Of a stretch of DNA of 64,000 nucleotides, positions 44,116 to 53,704 are shown in pieces. Both the position numbers and the translations under genes were made by a program. Where the stretch lies: assembly GCF_000425865.1 (NCBI RefSeq), contig NZ_AUEG01000002.1, forward strand, positions 62,001 through 126,000, read 5' to 3'. Within the stretch, counting starts at the first letter, position 1; each line of letters opens with the position of its first letter. Under the pieces are notes generated by a model, which was not told the origin of the DNA, did no database searches, and worked only from the letters and a program-made list of their open reading frames with translations. This stretch comes from Lacticigenium naphthae DSM 19658 (lineage in GTDB: Bacteria; Bacillota; Bacilli; Lactobacillales; Carnobacteriaceae_A).

Positions 44116-45084
44116 ATGATACGATTTGAGAATGTTTCAAAAGAGTACACGGTAGGAGAACCTGTAGTGTCCGATTTTTCACTAGAAATAAAAGACCAGG
44201 AATTTTTTGTTTTAATTGGACCCAGCGGAAGCGGCAAAACAACTACATTGAAAATGATCAATCGATTAATTTCATTAACTAATGGATTTATTCGGATAGA
44301 TGAAAAGCCGATCAGTGACTATAACTTGCAAGAATTGCGTTGGAATATTGGGTATGTTCTTCAACAAATTGCTTTATTTCCCAATATGACTGTTGAAGAA
44401 AATATCAGGGTCGTTCCAGAAATGAAAAAATGGGATAATAAGAAGATGCATCACCGGGTCACTGAACTTCTCGAAAGTGTCGGCCTAGATCCGGAAAAAT
44501 ATCGCCACCGGAAGATATCCGAACTCTCAGGAGGCGAACAACAACGAATCGGTGTGTTGAGGGCTCTAGCAGCTGATCCGGATATTATTTTAATGGATGA
44601 GCCTTTTAGTGCGCTTGATCCTATTAGCAAGTACAATTTACAGCAAGATGTTGTCGAACTACAAAGAAAACTTAAGAAAACCGTTGTCTTTGTCACACAT
44701 GATATGCAAGAAGCTATCACTTTAGCCGATCGGATTTGTTTGATGAATCATGGGAAAATCGAACAAATCGGAACGCCGGATGAAATCTTAGCACATCCAA
44801 AAAATGATTTTGTTAAAAAATTCCTACAAACAGGGCTTCCAGATTACAAACAGCCCCAAACGGTTCAATCCATAATGGACAAAGGATTTTATTCTTCCAG
44901 CATTGAGGGACAAAGTTATACGGAAACAATATCATCAACGGCTAAATTGAATATACTTCTTCCGCTATTGGCCCAGCAAGCAGTCGTCGGTCTTTTAGAT
45001 GAAAAGGGAGAAGTCATCGGGTTGTTGTCACAAAGAAATTACATTGAATATCTCGCTCAAGAGCAGCAAGGAGGTACACAATGA
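44116..45084 (+). CDS. Osmoprotectant (glycine betaine/choline/carnitine) ABC transporter ATPase
   Basis: 322 residues: Walker A GPSGSGKTT, Q-loop YVLQQIALFPNMTVEEN, signature LSGGEQQRIGVLRAL, Walker B ILMDEPFSALD, then a C-terminal region with a CBS-like remnant (LLDEKGEVIGLLSQRNYIEYL). The sequence type is OpuCA/ChoQ. It energises uptake of compatible solutes under osmotic stress. Its stop overlaps the start of the permease/binding-protein gene (ATGA). The gene follows the FAD/Rieske gene. Confidence 0.92.
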   Translation: MIRFENVSKEYTVGEPVVSDFSLEIKDQEFFVLIGPSGSGKTTTLKMINRLISLTNGFIRIDEKPISDYNLQELRWNIGYVLQQIALFPNMTVEENIRVVPEMKKWDNKKMHHRVTELLESVGLDPEKYRHRKISELSGGEQQRIGVLRALAADPDIILMDEPFSALDPISKYNLQQDVVELQRKLKKTVVFVTHDMQEAITLADRICLMNHGKIEQIGTPDEILAHPKNDFVKKFLQTGLPDYKQPQTVQSIMDKGFYSSSIEGQSYTETISSTAKLNILLPLLAQQAVVGLLDEKGEVIGLLSQRNYIEYLAQEQQGGTQ

Positions 45085-46598
45085 ATACACTGATCACAAC
45101 ATTTCAAGAACGTGGTGGTGATTTGGTTCAAGCGCTGATCGAGCACATGCAACTTTCGTTTATTTCCTTGCTGATTGCCGTTATCATTACCATTCCCTTA
45201 GCTATTTATTTAGTTCAACATAAACGTGTTGCCGAACCGATCATACAAGTAACAGCTATTTTTCAAACGATTCCTTCCCTAGCATTGTTGGGTCTATTGA
45301 TACCAGTGGTCGGGATCGGGACCCTTCCTGCTATTATCACGCTTGTTGTCTATGCGCTTCTGCCCATTTTACGCAATACCTATACTGGGCTAGCGGAAAT
45401 TGACCCCGCTATTAATGAGGCGGCAGATGCAATGGGAATGAGTCACAGACGTAAACTCCTCAAAGTACAAATACCGATTGCAATGCCCGTTATCATGGCA
45501 GGGATTCGAAATGCTATGGTTTTGATCATCGGGACTGCAACGATTGCCGCTTTAATTGGTGCGGGTGGTTTAGGTAGTCTGATTTTACTCGGAATCGACC
45601 GAGGAAATAATGCACTCATTCTGCTTGGAGCGATCCCTGCTGCTTTGCTTGCGATTGTATTTGATTATATTTTAGGCTATTTCCAACGGATCCCTTTCAA
45701 ACAAACGGGAATTATTTTAGGTTTTGCCAGTTTGTTCATCGTCGGATTTATCGCCTATCCATTTTTTACACAAGAGGATAATGAATTAGCAATTGCAGGA
45801 AAACTTGGTACTGAACCAACTATTTTGATCAACATGTATAAAGATTTAATTGAGCAAGAAACAGACTTCACCGTTTCCTTGGAACCCAATTTTGGAAAGA
45901 CGACTTTCCTATTCAACGCTATTCGTTCAGGAGATGTCGATATCTATCCTGAATTCACCGGAACCGTTCTGGCAACCTTCCTAGAAGAAGAGGCTGCTGA
46001 AAACAATGCTCGCGTAGTTTATGAGCAAGCGCGTGATGGCTTAGCTGAACAATACGATCTGGCCTTGCTTGAGCCGATGGAATTCAACAATACCTATGCT
46101 CTGGCAGTTACTTCTGAATTAGCTGAGCAGTATGGTTTAGAAACCATTTCCGATTTAGGATCGATTACAAGCGAAATCAAAGCAGGTTTCACTCTTGAAT
46201 TTACTGACCGTCAAGATGGTTATCTGGGGATTCAAGAGTTGTATGGAATCAACTTTGAAAGCCTTCAAACAATGGAACCACAACTGCGTTACCAGGCAAT
46301 AGACGAAGGAGACATCAATCTAGTCGATGCTTACAGTACCGATAGCGAATTGGTCCGATACGATATGGTCGTTTTAGAAGATGACCTAGAATTGTTCCCA
46401 CCTTACCAAGGAGCTCCTTTACTGCTGCAAGAATTGATCGATGAAAATCCTGAGATCCAAGAAGCCTTAAATCTTCTAGGCGGTAAAATCACGGATGATG
46501 AGATGCGTGAAATGAATTACGCTGTCGATGTCGAAGGAGATACACCAGAAGAAGTTGCAGAAGACTACTTGCGAGAACAAGGGTTACTTACCGAATAA
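45081..46598 (+). CDS. Osmoprotectant ABC transporter permease fused to substrate-binding domain (ChoS/OpuABC-like)
   Basis: 505 residues. The first ~210 hold five to six membrane helices and the BPD permease signature EAADAMGMSHRRKLLKVQIPIAMP. From about residue 235 a substrate-binding domain follows (KLGTEPTILINMYKDLIEQ, DIYPEFTGTV, GFTLEFTDRQDGY). The fusion removes the need for a separate lipoprotein, as in lactococcal ChoS. The ligand pocket residues typical of the OpuC/choline class are suggested by EFTDRQDGY, but the exact solute is unknown. It forms a two-gene unit with the ATPase. Confidence 0.9.
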   Translation: MNTLITTFQERGGDLVQALIEHMQLSFISLLIAVIITIPLAIYLVQHKRVAEPIIQVTAIFQTIPSLALLGLLIPVVGIGTLPAIITLVVYALLPILRNTYTGLAEIDPAINEAADAMGMSHRRKLLKVQIPIAMPVIMAGIRNAMVLIIGTATIAALIGAGGLGSLILLGIDRGNNALILLGAIPAALLAIVFDYILGYFQRIPFKQTGIILGFASLFIVGFIAYPFFTQEDNELAIAGKLGTEPTILINMYKDLIEQETDFTVSLEPNFGKTTFLFNAIRSGDVDIYPEFTGTVLATFLEEEAAENNARVVYEQARDGLAEQYDLALLEPMEFNNTYALAVTSELAEQYGLETISDLGSITSEIKAGFTLEFTDRQDGYLGIQELYGINFESLQTMEPQLRYQAIDEGDINLVDAYSTDSELVRYDMVVLEDDLELFPPYQGAPLLLQELIDENPEIQEALNLLGGKITDDEMREMNYAVDVEGDTPEEVAEDYLREQGLLTE

Positions 46599-46639
46599 CA
46601 CTACTTTGATAATAGCCCTTCAACCTGTGGAGTAGATAC

Positions 46640-46698
46640 AAAAAACCAGAAACAAGTCAGTCTAGTTAATAGACTAACGCTTGTCTCTGGTTTTTTTT
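46640..46698. terminator. Bidirectional terminator between the osmoprotectant and sbcC genes
   Basis: AAAAAACCAGA pairs with TCTGGTTTTTTTT, with ACAAG and CTTGT extending the stem. It ends just 2 bp from the sbcC stop on the right. Confidence 0.85.
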
Positions 46699-46699
46699 A

Positions 46700-49600
46700 C
46701 TACACACGAATGGCAGCCGTACTTCCTTTAGTCGTTTTTTCTACTTCAATATGTGCTGGTATTCTTGTTTTGAGTTCTTCCACGTGAGATATCAGTCCAA
46801 CTAGACGCCCACGATCATTTAATTCCATCAATGTTTGAATGGCGTTGTCTAAAGAATCCGAATCCAATGTACCAAATCCTTCATCTATAAATAACGTATT
46901 CACTGTCACTCCACCATTTTGATTTTGAATGACTTCGCTGAGTCCCAATGCCAATGCGAGCGCAGCTTTGAAGGTTTCCCCGCCAGACAGCGTGTTCACG
47001 CTCCGTTCTTGACCAGTATATTGGTCGAATACATTTACCTCTAATCCTTGAGGACCAGCGCCTTTTGCTTTTGTCTGTTTCTTTCTTAATTGGTATCGTT
47101 TATTTGTCATCTTTTGAAAACGATGGTTTGCTGCTTGTAATATTTCTTCAAAATAAATCCCTAAAACGTAACGTTCAAAGGAAACATAGTCTGTTTCTTT
47201 GGATCCATTTGCTAATTCAGATAGATTCCCATAAATACGGAAAGCTTTCTGTGTGGCTGCTTCTTTCTTTAACCATGTTTTTAGTTCACGTAATGCTTTC
47301 TGATTAGCGTCAGTTGCTGCCACATAGAAATCTCTTTCTGCTTCCAGTTCGGTTTTTCTTGTTTTCATAACTGCTTCTCTTGCTGCATAGATATCAGCTG
47401 ATTCTAAGCTTCCCTTTACGGGTTTCTCTTTGCTATGCGCCTCTTTTTGATGAGCGTGCGCATAGGCTTCTTGTCTGAACCGGCTCGCTTCTTTTTCCCA
47501 CTCATCAGCTGTTTCTTCCCCCAACAGGAACGTTTCGAAGGGTTCACCCAGAGCTAATTCAGCTTCTTTTTCAGCAAATTCCGCTTCAGCTTTTTCTGCT
47601 TTTTCTTTTTGGTTCTGGAGACTATCCTGAAGTTGCTTTTTAGTAGCTTCAATACTGCTTTGTTGTCTTTGCAACGCTTGGATTCGTACTTGTTTTTCGT
47701 CATACTCCTTTTGAATGCGTGCAATTTCAATTTCCAACTTTGTTCGTTTTTCACGAACTTCTGTAACTTCTTCATGCATTTGCCTATTACTTAATTCCTC
47801 TATTTTTTCTTGTAACTCGTTCAAGTGATTTTGCATCCCTATAAGTGTTGCTGATGCATTTTCACTTTCTTTTTCTTTCTTTCGTTCCTCTGCATTTAAC
47901 TGGTCAAACTGTTTTTCCAGTGTCTCTTTTTGAGAAAGTTCTTGTTCGATTTGAGATGCTTGCTCAGAAAGAGTTGTACATTCTCTTTTTTTCCTCTGGA
48001 GATCCCCTTCTTGTTCTTCCCTGGCTTCTGTCAGGGTGACCAAGGAACAATTCAACTCTCGTATTTTTTCATCCAACTCTTCCTTAAGTGTACTGATTGT
48101 CGCTGTCAATTGATCAAGTTGTTGTCTTTCCCTATTGCGCGTTTCCTCATAAACTTTCAATTCTTCTTTTGTGATCGTCTCTGGAGTCACAACGGCTACC
48201 TGTGGATGATCAGTTGATCCACAAACAGGACAAGGCTCCTCACCTTCCAACTCTTTAGCTAAAATCCCCGCCAGGTTCCTGTTGTATTCATGATAGTGTC
48301 GATCAAACTGTTCGTTTGCTTCCCCATAAGCTTCTTGAGCTAGTTTCCACTCATTTTGTCTCATTTCCACTACTCTTTTTTTCTTTTCAGCATCCTGAAA
48401 CTCTTTTTGCTTCAGTTCCAGCTTTTCTTGCTCATTTTCTGCTTTCATTATTTCCGTTTTAAGCTGATTCCAAAGCTCTTTCTGTTTTTCTGTTTCCTCT
48501 TTTTGTTCTGCAACTTCTTGTTTTTCTGTTTCGATTTCTTTAAGCCGCTCGCCAAGTTCTTTTCGTTTCTTCTCTAACCTTTGTTTTTCTTCACTAATTT
48601 CTTGTTGTTTCCCTTGGTTTTTCTCTATTTCCTCAAACCTATTTTCCTCTTCTTTGAGTGCTTGCAGCAGTTCTCTTTTTTGGTCTACTGTTTGAAAAGC
48701 TTCTTGTAAAGCAGCAAACGTGTTCTCTTCTTTTGCAAGGTATTCTGCATTCTCTTTTTCTTCATCAATTGTGTTCTGCAAGCTTTTGATCAACCGTTTT
48801 TTTTCGCTCACATTTGCTTCAATCGTATCGTGCAGTGTTTTAAGTTGCTGAGCTTTTTTATGTAAGCTCACGTGCGTTTCTTTTACTGAAATGGCTCCTT
48901 CTCTAGCAGCCAATTCTTTTTCTTTGGATACCAAAGCCTCTTCTTTTGCTATCCATTGTTGAATGGCTTTAACCTCTTCTAACACTTTTTCGGTTTGCAC
49001 TTGTCTTTTTTTGATAGCGGTCAATGATTCAACTTGTTTCTGTACTTCTTTTTCCAACTCACTGACGACGTCAGCCATACGTTCTTCTTTTATTGCCAAT
49101 TCGAGCGATTCATCTCCATTGGATTGTATGCCAGTCATCACTTGTGTGAGAGCGTGCATCGTTTCTTTGTGTTTATCATCTAACACTTTTTTCTTTTTTT
49201 TCAACCGTGTTTGAAACAACTCGAAAGGAGACGTTTGAAAAATATTACGAAAGATTTTTTCTTTTTCTCCGCTGTCGGACTCCAGCATTCGCTTAAACTC
49301 TCCTTGGGGGAGCATCACGATTTGACGGAATTGTTCGTATTCTAATGAGAGCAATGCTTTAATTTCATCATTGGCTTCCTTGATTTTGGTGGTGATCCCA
49401 TTAGGATGACGAAACTCTACTTCACTCATGTATTTTTTTGTTTTTCCTTTTGCTTTGGCCGGTCCGCTTTGTGCAGGTGACCGTCTGATAAAGTATTCTT
49501 TTCCAACTAACTCAAAAGTAAGTTCCACATAGCATAATTCTTGATCGGTTGAAAATTGCGATTTAAAAGCATCTTTGTCTCGGCTATCTCCACTGGCATT

Positions 49601-49762
49601 ATCGTATAAGGCGTAGGCAATAGCATCAAAGATAGTCGTTTTCCCTGCTCCAGTAGGTCCGCTCACTAAAAATAATGTTTGCGCATTAAATAAACGGAAA
49701 TCCAGTTCCACTCTATCTTTATACGGGCCAAATGCATTCATGACTAATTTGATCGGTCTCAT
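46700..49762 (-). CDS. sbcC: Exonuclease SbcCD subunit C
   Basis: 1020 residues. N-terminal half of the ATPase: SGPTGAGKTTIFDAIAYAL. Long coiled coils with a zinc hook CPVCG in the middle (roughly residue 505), then the C-terminal ATPase half: NTLSGGETFKAALALALGLSEV signature and FIDEGFGTLDSDSL Walker B. With SbcD it opens hairpins and cuts DNA ends in recombination and repair. The start codon is immediately after the sbcD stop (no gap). Length is typical. Confidence 0.97.
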   Translation of the reverse strand: MRPIKLVMNAFGPYKDRVELDFRLFNAQTLFLVSGPTGAGKTTIFDAIAYALYDNASGDSRDKDAFKSQFSTDQELCYVELTFELVGKEYFIRRSPAQSGPAKAKGKTKKYMSEVEFRHPNGITTKIKEANDEIKALLSLEYEQFRQIVMLPQGEFKRMLESDSGEKEKIFRNIFQTSPFELFQTRLKKKKKVLDDKHKETMHALTQVMTGIQSNGDESLELAIKEERMADVVSELEKEVQKQVESLTAIKKRQVQTEKVLEEVKAIQQWIAKEEALVSKEKELAAREGAISVKETHVSLHKKAQQLKTLHDTIEANVSEKKRLIKSLQNTIDEEKENAEYLAKEENTFAALQEAFQTVDQKRELLQALKEEENRFEEIEKNQGKQQEISEEKQRLEKKRKELGERLKEIETEKQEVAEQKEETEKQKELWNQLKTEIMKAENEQEKLELKQKEFQDAEKKKRVVEMRQNEWKLAQEAYGEANEQFDRHYHEYNRNLAGILAKELEGEEPCPVCGSTDHPQVAVVTPETITKEELKVYEETRNRERQQLDQLTATISTLKEELDEKIRELNCSLVTLTEAREEQEGDLQRKKRECTTLSEQASQIEQELSQKETLEKQFDQLNAEERKKEKESENASATLIGMQNHLNELQEKIEELSNRQMHEEVTEVREKRTKLEIEIARIQKEYDEKQVRIQALQRQQSSIEATKKQLQDSLQNQKEKAEKAEAEFAEKEAELALGEPFETFLLGEETADEWEKEASRFRQEAYAHAHQKEAHSKEKPVKGSLESADIYAAREAVMKTRKTELEAERDFYVAATDANQKALRELKTWLKKEAATQKAFRIYGNLSELANGSKETDYVSFERYVLGIYFEEILQAANHRFQKMTNKRYQLRKKQTKAKGAGPQGLEVNVFDQYTGQERSVNTLSGGETFKAALALALGLSEVIQNQNGGVTVNTLFIDEGFGTLDSDSLDNAIQTLMELNDRGRLVGLISHVEELKTRIPAHIEVEKTTKGSTAAIRV

Positions 49763-50893
49763 TTATAGTTCCCTCCCGATTTCTTCAACAACTTCTTTTA
49801 CTGCCTGTTCACTTTCTTCATCCAATTCTTGCTGCTTATAGTAAGCAAAAAAATCCTTGAATAACTCAGGAACGGATTTGTTTTTCATCTGCTCGCGGTT
49901 CAATTGATCTTTTTCTTCATTTGATTGAACTGTTCGTCTATATTCAAGACTCATAGCATATGGATAACGTTTTTTTAGTTGATTCATTGCATCCATAACA
50001 TATTGTGTATCTTCCAATTCGATGAATACATAATCAGAAGATTGGTTTTGTAGTAACTCTTGAAAGGTCCCACGAACTACACGCATATCCCTGAACGGTT
50101 TAAGCGGTATTGATTCTGAAGTTATCCCCTCTTCCTCAATTGTTACGATCCGCACCTGTTTTTTATGCAGCACTTCCGATTTAGAGTACTTTAAAGGTGA
50201 ACCGCTATAACGAACTTGCTCTCTACCTACTTTTTGAGCTTTATGTAAGTGTCCGAGAGCAACATAATCAAATGCATCAAATAAATGAGCATCTACATAT
50301 TCGGCCGTCCCTATTGTTAAAGGGCGCTCTGAGTCAGAAGTTTCGACTGAATCGATACCATTATTTACTATATATCCATGGGCAATCAAAATATTTACAG
50401 CCTCAGGGTCCCAGTCGGCTTTTATTCGTTCCATTTGTTTTTGGGTGGCATCTTCTAGACTATGAATCGTATCGTCTTCCAGTAAATAGCGAATAGTTGC
50501 CGGATCTGCAAACGGTAGCAAATAAAAGTGATTATTTCCTATTTCAATTTTTCGCGTGACTTCTTTTACTGTCCCTTCAATAAACAATTGGCTTTTTTCT
50601 AATAGTTGCGCACCATATTCTAACCGTTCATTACTATCATGGTTTCCTGCAATTACTAACACAGGTACATGCATTTCCTGAACAAGAGTTGTGAGTATAT
50701 TATTTGCTAAAGTCACCGCATCTTTAGGGGGAATGGAACGATCATATAAATCTCCAGCCATGATCACTACATCTATTTCTTGTTCTTTTACAATCGTTAG
50801 GAGTTGGTTAAATATATATTCCTGATCTTCTAACATAGAAAATTCATTGACGATTTTTCCAATGTGCCAATCAGCTGTGTGTAAAATTTTCAC
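49763..50893 (-). CDS. sbcD: Exonuclease SbcCD subunit D
   Basis: 376 residues. The start is a GTG at 50893 (VKILHTADWH), 7 bases after GGAGGG. The longest frame would use TTG five codons earlier, on top of the ribosome binding site. Metallophosphoesterase motifs: HTADWHIGK, GDLYDRSIPP, GNHDS and AHGY. It is the nuclease subunit of SbcCD. It is the first gene of the sbcDC unit and divergent from a deoxynucleoside kinase gene. Confidence 0.96.
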   Translation of the reverse strand: MKILHTADWHIGKIVNEFSMLEDQEYIFNQLLTIVKEQEIDVVIMAGDLYDRSIPPKDAVTLANNILTTLVQEMHVPVLVIAGNHDSNERLEYGAQLLEKSQLFIEGTVKEVTRKIEIGNNHFYLLPFADPATIRYLLEDDTIHSLEDATQKQMERIKADWDPEAVNILIAHGYIVNNGIDSVETSDSERPLTIGTAEYVDAHLFDAFDYVALGHLHKAQKVGREQVRYSGSPLKYSKSEVLHKKQVRIVTIEEEGITSESIPLKPFRDMRVVRGTFQELLQNQSSDYVFIELEDTQYVMDAMNQLKKRYPYAMSLEYRRTVQSNEEKDQLNREQMKNKSVPELFKDFFAYYKQQELDEESEQAVKEVVEEIGREL

Positions 50894-51007
50894 ATCGATT
50901 CCCTCCAAAAAGTTTGTTTCTTTTATTATACGCGAGACCGCAGTAAATTTATATCACGTCTGCCATTCCTTAATGAATTTTTTTGAAAGAACTCTTTGAA
51001 TTCTCTC

Positions 51008-51037
51008 TTGCAACGCCACTATATCTAGTGGTATTAT
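51008..51037 (+). promoter_or_regulatory. Deoxynucleoside kinase promoter with NrdR-like box
   Basis: TTGCAA (51008-51013) and TATTAT (51032-51037) are 18 bases apart. In the spacer lies CCACTATATCTAGTGG (51016-51031), a perfect palindrome of CCACTA around TATC. It matches the NrdR box acaCWATATATWGtgt at 13 of 16 positions. NrdR represses ribonucleotide reductase and related nucleotide genes when dATP is high. Only one box was found, while many NrdR promoters have two. Confidence 0.6.
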
Positions 51038-51088
51038 TAATAACAGACAGCAAAACTATACTACATATAGAGACAGGAGATCTGACTC

Positions 51089-51751
51089 ATGGAAGGAGAT
51101 TACCAAGCCGTGATTGTATTAGCGGGTATGATTGGTGCTGGAAAAAGCACCATTACCGAACTTATCTCAAGCGAATTAAACAGTGAAGCGTTTTATGAAA
51201 GTGTTGACGATAATCGCATTTTAGAAAAATTTTATGCTGACCCAAAAAGATGGGCTTTTTCACTACAAATTTATTTTTTAAACACACGTTTCCGTAGTAT
51301 CAAGCAAGCTTTGACCCATCAACACAATGTATTGGATCGTTCGATTTATGAAGATGCTCTTTTTACTCAAATCAATTTTGAAGATGGAAATATGAGCGAT
51401 GCTGAAATGGAATTATATATGAATCTATTAGATAATATGATGGAAGAATTAAAAGGCATGCCCAAAAAAGCTCCTGATTTATTGATTTATCTACGTGGCT
51501 CTCTGGATACTCATCTGGAACGTATTAAAAAACGTGGACGTTCATACGAGCAAATTGAAGACAATCCAGAATTACTCAATTATTACAAAAAATTGCATGG
51601 ACGTTATGATGATTGGTACAATTCATACGATAAAAGTCCCACACTTATCTTAAATATTGATAAATTGGATGTAGAAAACACTGCTGATAGAGAATTCATC
51701 CTGGAACAAGTAAAAGCTAAATTACCACAAACTTATCAAGTAACATACTGA
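51089..51751 (+). CDS. Deoxynucleoside kinase (dGuo/dAdo kinase-like)
   Basis: 220 residues. P-loop LAGMIGAGKSTI (about 11-22), the substrate-binding DRS motif in VLDRSIYEDALF, and the LID arginines in ERIKKRGRSYEQ are typical of bacterial dGK/dAK salvage enzymes, which phosphorylate deoxyribonucleosides. Which nucleoside is preferred is not shown. It is monocistronic, with an AGGAG-like site, and may be under NrdR control through the box in its promoter. Confidence 0.9.
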   Translation: MEGDYQAVIVLAGMIGAGKSTITELISSELNSEAFYESVDDNRILEKFYADPKRWAFSLQIYFLNTRFRSIKQALTHQHNVLDRSIYEDALFTQINFEDGNMSDAEMELYMNLLDNMMEELKGMPKKAPDLLIYLRGSLDTHLERIKKRGRSYEQIEDNPELLNYYKKLHGRYDDWYNSYDKSPTLILNIDKLDVENTADREFILEQVKAKLPQTYQVTY

Positions 51752-51761
51752 AAATGCAAAT

Positions 51762-51802
51762 GACCGCACCCTAACACTCAGTTGGGTGCGGTCTGATTTT
51801 TT
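51762..51802 (+). terminator. Terminator of the deoxynucleoside kinase gene
   Basis: GACCGCACCC pairs with GGGTGCGGTC and a TGATTTTTT tail follows. Confidence 0.9.
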
Positions 51803-51881
51803 GCACGAAATAATGAATTTAATTGCTAGAAAACAATTGAAACACACAATAAAAAAATTCGTTCTGCTTTCAAAGCAAAAC

Positions 51882-51921
51882 AAATTCTGCTAATCTACCC
51901 CTAGATAGACTAACAGAATTT
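51882..51921 (-). terminator. Terminator of the deacetylase/LysM gene
   Basis: On the minus strand AAATTCTGTTAGTCTA pairs with TAGATTAGCAGAATTT (one mismatch), followed by a TTTG/TTTT-rich end. It lies 9 bp past the stop. Confidence 0.6.
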
Positions 51922-51929
51922 TTTACCGT

Positions 51930-53462
51930 CTACCGAATGATCAATACTTGCCCGATACTGATCAAACTTGGATTGGAAATATTGTTCAAAGATACGAGTT
52001 TACTGACCGTTGTGTTGTATTTCAATGCAATAGCGTATAATGTGTCACCGGCTTTGACCGTATACGTCGTCGTTGGGGTCGTAGTTGAACTCGACGGAAG
52101 TTTGATGACTTGCCCGATACTGATCAGACTTGGATTGGAAATATTGTTTAACGAAACAAGCGTACTGACTGTTGTGTTGTATTTCAACGCAATAGCGTAC
52201 AATGTGTCACCGGCCTTGACCGTATACGTTGTCGTTGGGGTCGTTGGCGGTGTAGGTGAACTCGACGGAAGTTTGATGACTTGCCCGATACTGATCAGAC
52301 TTGGATTGGAAATATTGTTTAACGAAACAAGCGTACTGACTGTTGTGTTGTATTTCAACGCAATAGCGTACAATGTGTCACCTGCTTTGACCGTATACGT
52401 CGTCGTTGGGGTCGTTGGCGGTGTAGGTGAACTCGACGGAAGTTTGATGACTTGCCCGATACTGATCAGACTTGGGTTGGAAATATTGTTTAACGAAACA
52501 AGCGTACTGACTGTTGTATTGTATTTCAACGCGATGGCGTACAATGTGTCACCGGCCTTGACCGTATACGTTGTCGTTGGGGTCGTTGGCGGTGTAGTCG
52601 AACTCGACGGAAGTTTGATGACTTGCCCGATACTGATCAGACTTGGATTGGAAATATTGTTTAGAGAAACAAGCGTACTGACTGTTGTGCTATATTTCAA
52701 CGCTATGGAATACAACGTGTCGCCAGCTTTTACGATATAAGTGGATGAACTACTTGTACCTCCGACTAAATCAGCAACTGTCACAAAACGATAACCCAAT
52801 GCTCTCAAGCGCGAAATCATTGTTGGCAAAGCTTTCACTGTCCCAGTAGCTCCTTGGCCAGTGTGCATCAGAACGATCGCACCTGGAGTAATTCTACTCA
52901 TGACACGTTCAACGATCGCATCGGAAGAGTTTCCTTGCCAATCTAACGTATCGATGGTCCACATTACGGAATACGTGTATCCGGCATCTCCGACTCTAGA
53001 AAGAACAGTGCTGTTATATGCACCATAAGGAGGTCTAAAGAACGGTTTAAGTTCTTTGCCTGTTAGTGAACGGATGATATCTTCTGTACGTTTTAACTGG
53101 CTGATGGTCTCTGTGGCAGATATTGTAGTGAAGTCAGGATGAGAATAGGAATGATTACCCAGATGGTGTCCTTGACTAGCGATCGCCTTGATCGAAGTAG
53201 GGTGGTGCTCTGCTCCAGACCCGGTCAAGAAGAAAGTAGATTTTATATTTTGGCTCTGTAATACTTGAAGAATACCACTGATATTGGTTCCATCTGCACC
53301 ATCATCAAATGTTAGCGCGACTACCTTTTCGCTCGTTGAACCTTTAGATAAGGTTTGAGCGGGTGCCGCAGATACTATTGAAATGAAAGGGGATAGAAAC
53401 AAACCGAAAAATGTGAATAAAAGAAATAGACTATAGAGTAAACGCTTTTTATTTTTGGCCAT
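51930..53462 (-). CDS. Secreted polysaccharide deacetylase with five LysM repeats
   Basis: 510 residues from the ATG at 53462, which has GAGG 8 bases upstream; the frame starts with a GTG three codons earlier. Signal peptide ([23 protein letters not shown]). The NodB domain shows motifs [25 protein letters not shown] and LMHTG. Five LysM modules follow at 57-residue pitch (54 for the last), each starting TY(T/I)VKAGDTLY, separated by Ser/Thr/Pro linkers. It should bind peptidoglycan and remove N-acetyl groups, giving lysozyme resistance. Enzyme identity as GlcNAc or MurNAc deacetylase cannot be settled. Confidence 0.92.
   Translation of the reverse strand: MAKNKKRLLYSLFLLFTFFGLFLSPFISIVSAAPAQTLSKGSTSEKVVALTFDDGADGTNISGILQVLQSQNIKSTFFLTGSGAEHHPTSIKAIASQGHHLGNHSYSHPDFTTISATETISQLKRTEDIIRSLTGKELKPFFRPPYGAYNSTVLSRVGDAGYTYSVMWTIDTLDWQGNSSDAIVERVMSRITPGAIVLMHTGQGATGTVKALPTMISRLRALGYRFVTVADLVGGTSSSSTYIVKAGDTLYSIALKYSTTVSTLVSLNNISNPSLISIGQVIKLPSSSTTPPTTPTTTYTVKAGDTLYAIALKYNTTVSTLVSLNNISNPSLISIGQVIKLPSSSPTPPTTPTTTYTVKAGDTLYAIALKYNTTVSTLVSLNNISNPSLISIGQVIKLPSSSPTPPTTPTTTYTVKAGDTLYAIALKYNTTVSTLVSLNNISNPSLISIGQVIKLPSSSTTTPTTTYTVKAGDTLYAIALKYNTTVSKLVSLNNISNPSLISIGQVLIIR
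51933..52740 (-). repeat. Near-identical tandem repeats encoding LysM modules
   Basis: The sequence CCCGATACTGATC recurs at 51951, 52113, 52284, 52455 and 52626, so the repeat pitch is 162, 171, 171 and 171 bp. The middle copies are almost identical in DNA, which suggests recent duplication or gene conversion. Confidence 0.9.
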
Positions 53463-53704
53463 TTTTCTCACCTCATTTCTTTAGCGGCTTTAGTTAAGTA
53501 GGTAAACGGTTTCATTATGTGCAAACTAACTTAACTGACTATGCAAAAAATCAGAATATAAAAGGGAGTTATCTCTATCTTTATTATACTCCGAATAAAA
53601 AAGAATGCCTATTGATTTAATTCATTATTACCGTTTATCCCATTTTTAAGTTAATATTGTGCTAAGAAATGATTTATTTACAATTAGAAAAGAGGATCAC
53701 AATT

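Noticed and set aside
51937-52740. Long plus-strand open frame of 267 codons opposite the LysM repeats
   Set aside because: It is the antisense of a repetitive coding region, has the same repeat pitch, lacks a ribosome binding site and would make an odd repetitive hydrophobic protein.
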